Shown here: piece by piece, positions 63,428 to 64,000 of the stretch | How positions within the stretch are numbered: position 1 is the first letter of the stretch | Layout: the number at the start of each line of letters is the position of its first letter | Assembly: GCF_008728855.1 (NCBI RefSeq) | Contig: NZ_CP042906.1 | Location: 1,922,001 to 1,986,000, forward strand | DNA: 64,000 nt | DNA from: Hypericibacter terrae | Lineage (GTDB): Bacteria; Pseudomonadota; Alphaproteobacteria; Dongiales; Dongiaceae | Reading direction: 5' to 3' | Notes under the pieces: generated by a model | The model's input: only the letters and a program-made list of their open reading frames with translations | Told to the model about the DNA's origin: nothing | Databases searched by the model: none | Translations under genes and position numbers: made by a program

Positions 63428-64000
63428 ATGAAGACTCTGGATGCCGATCTCGCGCCGGCCGGTTTTCCGGTCTCGAAGCTCGAGCGCGAGACGCTGCATG
63501 ATCGCGCCTATCTCGAACTGAAGCGCGCGATCATGTCCGGCGCGATCCGGCCCGGCGCCACCATCACGATCCGCGCGATGGCCGCGGCCCTCGGCACCAG
63601 CCCGATGCCGGTGCGCGAAGCATTGCGCCGCCTGGTGGCGGAGCGGGCACTCGACATGCTGCCGACGCGCTCGGTCACGCTGCCGGTGATCACGCCGGAC
63701 CGGTTCGACGAGATCTGCCGCATCCGGGTCACGCTCGAAGGGCTGGTCACGGAAGCGGCGGCGGCCCTGATCCGGCCCGAAGAGCTGCGGCAGATGCAGC
63801 AGGCCAACGCCGAGATGTGGCGGCTGAAGCGCCAGCAGACGGCGGTCTATCTTGCCAAGAACCAGGAGTTCCATTTCGTGCTGTATCAGGCGGCGCGCAT
63901 GCCGACCGCGATGCAGATGATCGAATCCCTCTGGCTGCAGGCGGGGCCGCTGCTCAATCTCGCGCTCTCCGAATTCGGCCTCAGGGTCGGACAGGATCAT
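63428..64000 (+). CDS. GntR-family transcriptional regulator (FCD/FadR type), partial
   Basis: 191 codons are present, cut by the window end. N-terminal winged helix (about 22-85): YLELKRAIMSGAIRPGATIT, then MAAALGTSPMPVREALRRLVAERAL, the GntR signature. A helical FCD effector domain starts near residue 95 (DRFDEICRIRVTLEGL) and runs off the edge; the FCD metal-ligand region is only partly visible (NQEFHFVLYQAA). ATG at 63428. It probably controls the divergent transporter and, from the shared sites, the BKACE/aminotransferase genes. Confidence 0.9.
   Translation, partial: MKTLDADLAPAGFPVSKLERETLHDRAYLELKRAIMSGAIRPGATITIRAMAAALGTSPMPVREALRRLVAERALDMLPTRSVTLPVITPDRFDEICRIRVTLEGLVTEAAAALIRPEELRQMQQANAEMWRLKRQQTAVYLAKNQEFHFVLYQAARMPTAMQMIESLWLQAGPLLNLALSEFGLRVGQDH

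Noticed and set aside
1-64000. CRISPR array, tRNA, rRNA, prophage or integrase
   Set aside because: No spaced direct repeats, no cloverleaf or CCA-type ends, and no phage or integrase proteins noticed; a tRNAscan and CRISPR search would settle this.

Overview
The window looks like chromosomal DNA of a GC-rich, soil-type alphaproteobacterium, possibly of the Rhodospirillales. That placement is an inference. It rests on strong G/C third-position bias, many ATGA/GTGA/TGATG gene overlaps, an alphaproteobacterial-type SAM-II riboswitch, palindromic intergenic repeats with CCCCGCGAAAGCGGGG or GCCGGGCTTGACCC cores, and a large number of amine and amino-acid ABC uptake systems. No rRNA, tRNA, CRISPR array or phage module was seen.

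Region 1 (1-6.7 kb) is the 3' end of an aryl-polyene-type gene cluster: LolA-like carrier (partial), MMPL exporter, DUF3261 lipoprotein, ketosynthase, FabZ-like dehydratase, ketoreductase and a second ketosynthase, almost all translationally overlapped. Region 2 (6.8-16.6 kb) holds leuA, preceded by a leucine-rich leader peptide with a hairpin that looks like an attenuator. It is followed by a Rieske oxygenase overlapping tamA, then tamB. Region 3 (16.6-18.7 kb) is a small islet of atypical composition with a MORN-repeat protein, two unknown proteins and a duplicated 32-bp sequence. Region 4 (18.7-22.6 kb) is a three-subunit molybdenum hydroxylase operon that ends in a MoaD-like protein.

Region 5 (22.8-33.6 kb) is a catabolic locus: NIPSNAP protein, MocR regulator, LLM flavin monooxygenase, an M19-dipeptidase homologue with altered metal site, a polyamine-type ABC importer, a metal-free creatinase/ectoine-hydrolase-like M24 protein and a DAO-family oxidase. 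Region 6 (33.7-41.2 kb) is a second amine-uptake locus: divergent LysR regulator, Pot-type ABC importer, isochorismatase-fold hydrolase and CoA-acylating (methyl)malonate-semialdehyde dehydrogenase. Region 7 (41.2-53.2 kb) is mostly housekeeping: RhlE-like helicase, hemolysin-III protein, zinc-ribbon protein, metNIQ under a SAM-II riboswitch with a clear promoter, an acyl-CoA synthetase, DoxX, glpK and glpD.

At 53.2-54.5 kb an intact IS4-family element sits in one arm of a host palindromic repeat, with an 11-bp target duplication. Region 8 (54.6-64 kb) is a third catabolic locus: BKACE (DUF849) enzyme, class III aminotransferase, dimethylglycine/sarcosine-dehydrogenase-like flavoprotein, RidA, a second class III enzyme, a polar-amino-acid ABC permease and binding protein, and a GntR regulator cut by the window end. 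Its two divergent promoter regions share a GTGATCAC palindrome and an ATATGTGAT word, which suggests one regulon. The substrates of regions 5, 6 and 8 cannot be read from sequence. These loci, above all 5 and 8, are the best candidates for undescribed pathways.
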